A stretch of 7,846 bases of DNA. It comes from Actinomycetota bacterium (GTDB lineage: Bacteria; Actinomycetota; Humimicrobiia; Humimicrobiales; Humimicrobiaceae). The notes under the pieces are model-generated. The model had not been told where the DNA came from, did not search any database, and saw only the letters and a list, made by a program, of their open reading frames with translations. Location of the stretch: NCBI GenBank assembly GCA_023475715.1, contig JAMCVO010000277.1:1-7846 (forward strand). Direction: 5' to 3'. The translations under genes were made by a program, and so were the position numbers. Below are positions 7,001 through 7,846 of this stretch, in pieces (positions within the stretch are counted from its first letter, which is position 1; each line of letters starts with the position of its first letter).

Positions 7001-7195
7001 TCCGGAGCGTTTGTTTATTTCTTCCTTTACCGCATTTGAAATGGACTCAGCGCCCGAGGCTATTCCACAGGTTCCCAGATGAACCGTAATTTTAAATTTC
7101 TTATTTTTATCATTAGGAGAACTTTCCTTTAAAATCTTCTCTTTTATATCTTCTAAATTTTTTTTAGTAATTATTTTTAGAATTTCTTTTACCAA
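4037..7195 (-). CDS. nuoF: Fused NuoF-type NAD(H) and GltD/NfnB-type NADP(H) flavoprotein
   Basis: This 1052-residue electron-transfer subunit links formate oxidation to pyridine nucleotides. Residues 34-110 are an HndB-like thioredoxin-fold [2Fe-2S] domain (Cys43, 75, 79; only three obvious ligands). Residues 140-555 are a full NuoF/HydB module. Its FMN/NADH-binding glycine-rich loop is GLRGRGGAGFPTGKKW (186-201), with CNGDEGDPGAF (218-228), the CGEETALL segment (309-316), an SLBB region, and a [4Fe-4S] site (Cys480, 483, 486, 526). From about 556 the ferredoxin tail usual in HydB is replaced by a GltD-type helical [4Fe-4S] domain (Cys556, 561, 569, 573, 587, 608, 612, 616, 620). An FAD Rossmann fold (GSGPSG, 666-671), an NADPH site (VGGGNTAVDAARAA, 795-808; YRRTKNEMPA, 821-830) and the closing GGDVVTGPDT motif (941-950) follow. 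It ends with RCLRCD (Cys1036, Cys1039). The start is TTG, supported by AAAGGA seven bases upstream. The fusion is one intact frame. NADP(H) preference of the second half is inferred from family. Confidence 0.93.
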   Translation of the reverse strand: MVKEILKIITKKNLEDIKEKILKESSPNDKNKKFKITVHLGTCGIASGAESISNAVKEEINKRSGKDIIFAASGCVGFCSLEPMMTIESFNSEPVTYHSLDIDKVKTIFDVHINKGEIVSELEPIVKNAGLADFYKYQESRVLRNRGKIDPFKITDYIARDGYQGLLKAITIGNPDEIIQIVSQSGLRGRGGAGFPTGKKWEFCRNAKSPEGIKYVICNGDEGDPGAFMDRNLLESDPHSVLEGMLIAALVIGSDKGYAYVRAEYPLAIETLTHAINAAKEYGLLGENILGSKFNFDVEIYQGAGAFVCGEETALLRSIEGKRGMPKPKPPFPANEGLYRMPTLINNVETFSNIPQIILNGADWFNKIGTQTSKGTKIFALTGAVNNVGLVEVPMGISLRDIVFKIGGGIKGGKKFKAVQIGGPSGGCVPEKFLDVPIDYEKVKEIGAILGSGGMIVLDEDTCMVDLSRYFMDFIQEESCGQCVPCRIGTKRMLEKLEAITYGNGKSGDIEELKRLSNAIKETSLCGLGKTAPNPVLATIQYFEEEYAEHIKEKKCPAVACKEMISSPCQHTCPIDTEAPGQDPEVCNGRFEEAFNIILKDNPLPSVCARVCHHPCEYKCEAGKWGSPIAIRMLKRAATDYVLKNGVYPPVKKEGKADRGKVAIIGSGPSGLTAGHALANMEYDVTIFDDQEVPGGALASYIPKYRLPKDILNLDIKNIENAGVKIQTKTKIGKDMPFARLLSEYKAVYIAAGAGRSKKMNIPNEDAAGVLDALEFLKDVNLSKKVNIGRYVGVVGGGNTAVDAARAANRIKDCLKVTLIYRRTKNEMPALEEEVEALIEEGIEIQFLSNPTKIITENGKITGVECIKMQLGQLDKSGRRKPVPVESSEFIINLDNLIVAVGEEPDLDFLKGAADIEISGWGTIMVNPETLATNIPGVFAGGDVVTGPDTVIQAMAHGKIAAEMIDKYLQGKSLIREYKVTRPSLYYPPLELHDQKIQEQTRPLIPCLSLKSRVKNFNEVSLNITEEESIKEARRCLRCDLETEDAKKALRA

Positions 7196-7202
7196 TATAA
7201 AA

Positions 7203-7208
7203 TCCTTT
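7203..7208 (-). promoter_or_regulatory. Shine-Dalgarno site fixing the TTG start of the nuoF fusion
   Basis: Minus-strand AAAGGA stands seven bases before TTG at 7195-7193 and just after the nuoE stop. It supports this non-ATG start. Confidence 0.7.
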
Positions 7209-7220
7209 TATAAAATCTCT

Positions 7221-7715
7221 TTATTTTTCATTGTCATAAATCAGATTCATTATTTCTTCAGGACTTACCTTTTTATAAATTTTATCATTAATTACCACTA
7301 CAGGACCTATTCCGCAGGCACCAAGGCATCTGTTTATCTGGAGAGAATATTTTCTGTCTGCAGTTGTTTCCCCTGGTTTAATACCAAATTCTCTTTCAAT
7401 TTTTTCAGCAATCTTTTTACCTCCCTTTACAAAACAGGCAGTTCCCAGACAAACCCTTATATCGTTTTTGCCCCTTGGAGTTAAAGAGAAAAAAGAATAG
7501 AAAGTCGCAACTCCATAAACATCCTTTTCGGGAATATTCAATTCTGTAGCTACTTTTTTTTGAGCTTCAAATGGTAAAAATCCTAGTTCATTCTGTATGT
7601 CATGCAGTACCGGAATTAAAGCTCCCTTTTTGCTTTTATTTCTGCTTATTATTTCATCAACTTTTAAAAGTTCTTCGGGAGACAATTCAAATTCTGGCAA
7701 TTCCGATATTTTCAT
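7221..7715 (-). CDS. nuoE: NuoE-like [2Fe-2S] diaphorase subunit of formate dehydrogenase
   Basis: This 164-residue protein is of the complex I 24-kDa/NuoE/HydC family at its typical length. An N-terminal helical part (about 10-80) carries the family's GALIPVLHDIQNELGFLP and VYGVATFYSFF segments. The C-terminal thioredoxin-like fold binds one [2Fe-2S] cluster through Cys89, Cys94, Cys130 and Cys134 (C-x4-C and C-x3-C). In relatives it docks on the NuoF subunit, and its cluster sits next to the FMN. It is the first gene of the operon and lies 25 bases ahead of the NuoF fusion, so the two should form the diaphorase module for the catalytic subunit. ATG at 7715 is preceded by AAAGGA (7725-7720) with four bases between, a rather tight spacing. 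There is no signal peptide or membrane segment. The family assignment is secure. The partner being a formate dehydrogenase rather than a hydrogenase or complex I comes from context. Confidence 0.95.
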   Translation of the reverse strand: MKISELPEFELSPEELLKVDEIISRNKSKKGALIPVLHDIQNELGFLPFEAQKKVATELNIPEKDVYGVATFYSFFSLTPRGKNDIRVCLGTACFVKGGKKIAEKIEREFGIKPGETTADRKYSLQINRCLGACGIGPVVVINDKIYKKVSPEEIMNLIYDNEK

Positions 7716-7774
7716 TTTATCCTTTATGAAAAATGACTCTGTTTTCTCAGCTTTCCTGATAATTATTGTAAAAG

Positions 7775-7804
7775 ATTATAGCAAAATACAATCGATAATA
7801 ACAA
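7775..7804 (-). promoter_or_regulatory. Sigma-A-type promoter of the formate dehydrogenase operon
   Basis: On the minus strand TTGTTA (7804-7799) and a perfect TATAAT (7780-7775) are separated by 18 bases. A/T tracts upstream (about 7812-7838) could act as an UP element. Transcription would start near 7768, leaving a leader of about 50 bases before nuoE. No other promoter as good is visible ahead of the later genes. Confidence 0.65.
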
Positions 7805-7811
7805 TTGTTAT
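7798..7811. promoter_or_regulatory. 14-bp perfect palindrome over the -35 box, operator candidate
   Basis: ATAACAATTGTTAT is a perfect palindrome that contains the whole predicted -35 hexamer. A dimeric repressor bound here would block RNA polymerase. It shares TTGTTA/TAACAA half-sites with the redox repressor Rex, but the arrangement is not the usual Rex order (TTGTTAA, spacer, TTAACAA), so no regulator is assigned. Confidence 0.45.
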
Positions 7812-7846
7812 AAAAACAAATTTTATTTATTTATTTGAAACTATTG

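Noticed and set aside
4037..7195. Two separate genes joined by a sequencing or assembly error
   Set aside because: The NuoF-to-GltD junction is a single clean frame with conserved cysteines on both sides and no internal ribosome binding site or start, so a true fusion is more likely.
7824..7838. Tandem TTTA repeat as a repeat element or array
   Set aside because: Only about three short units in A+T-rich DNA; better explained as part of the promoter's upstream A/T tract.
1..7846. CRISPR array, insertion sequence or attachment site
   Set aside because: No regularly spaced direct repeats, transposase or integrase fragments are visible. The only inverted repeats are those listed in the fdhA-fdhD gap, the promoter and the fdhD tail.

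Overview
This window looks like chromosomal DNA from an anaerobic, A+T-rich bacterium. The reasons are low G+C wobble positions, Shine-Dalgarno sites of the AAAGGA/GGAG type, and a soluble iron-sulfur/flavin formate dehydrogenase of the kind found in fermenters, acetogens and syntrophs. The phylum cannot be fixed from the sequence.

All four protein genes lie on the minus strand, so the locus reads right to left. A short leader (7716-7846) holds a good sigma-A-type promoter with a perfect 14-bp palindrome over its -35 box. It is followed by a NuoE-like [2Fe-2S] subunit (7221-7715). Next is an unusual 1052-residue fusion (4037-7195) that joins an HndB-like thioredoxin-fold domain, a complete NuoF-type FMN/NAD(H) module and a complete GltD/NfnB-type FAD/NADP(H) module. 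Third is a 911-residue catalytic formate dehydrogenase (1279-4014) with a NuoG-like iron-sulfur N-terminus and a cysteine in place of selenocysteine. Gaps of 25 and 22 bases, each holding a ribosome binding site, indicate one operon. After a 323-base gap comes fdhD (149-955), the sulfurtransferase that activates the molybdenum/tungsten cofactor of formate dehydrogenases.

Together the genes encode a soluble enzyme that should oxidise formate (or reduce CO2) at a bis-MGD Mo/W site and pass electrons through a chain of Fe-S clusters to two different flavin/pyridine-nucleotide sites. One is expected to use NAD(H) and the other NADP(H). Such a layout suggests a dual-nucleotide, possibly bifurcating or ferredoxin-coupled, formate dehydrogenase. 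That last step is inference.

The most intriguing non-coding feature is in the fdhA-fdhD gap. A G+C-rich island (about 46% by hand count, in very A+T-rich surroundings) folds into a long closing helix and a three-way junction, with two tandem G.A motifs and a possible pseudoknot. The non-canonical pairs work on the PLUS strand, opposite to the genes. I could not match it to a known RNA class. Two A+T-rich inverted repeats flank it. The first 148 bases, downstream of fdhD, hold no gene, only a weak hairpin.
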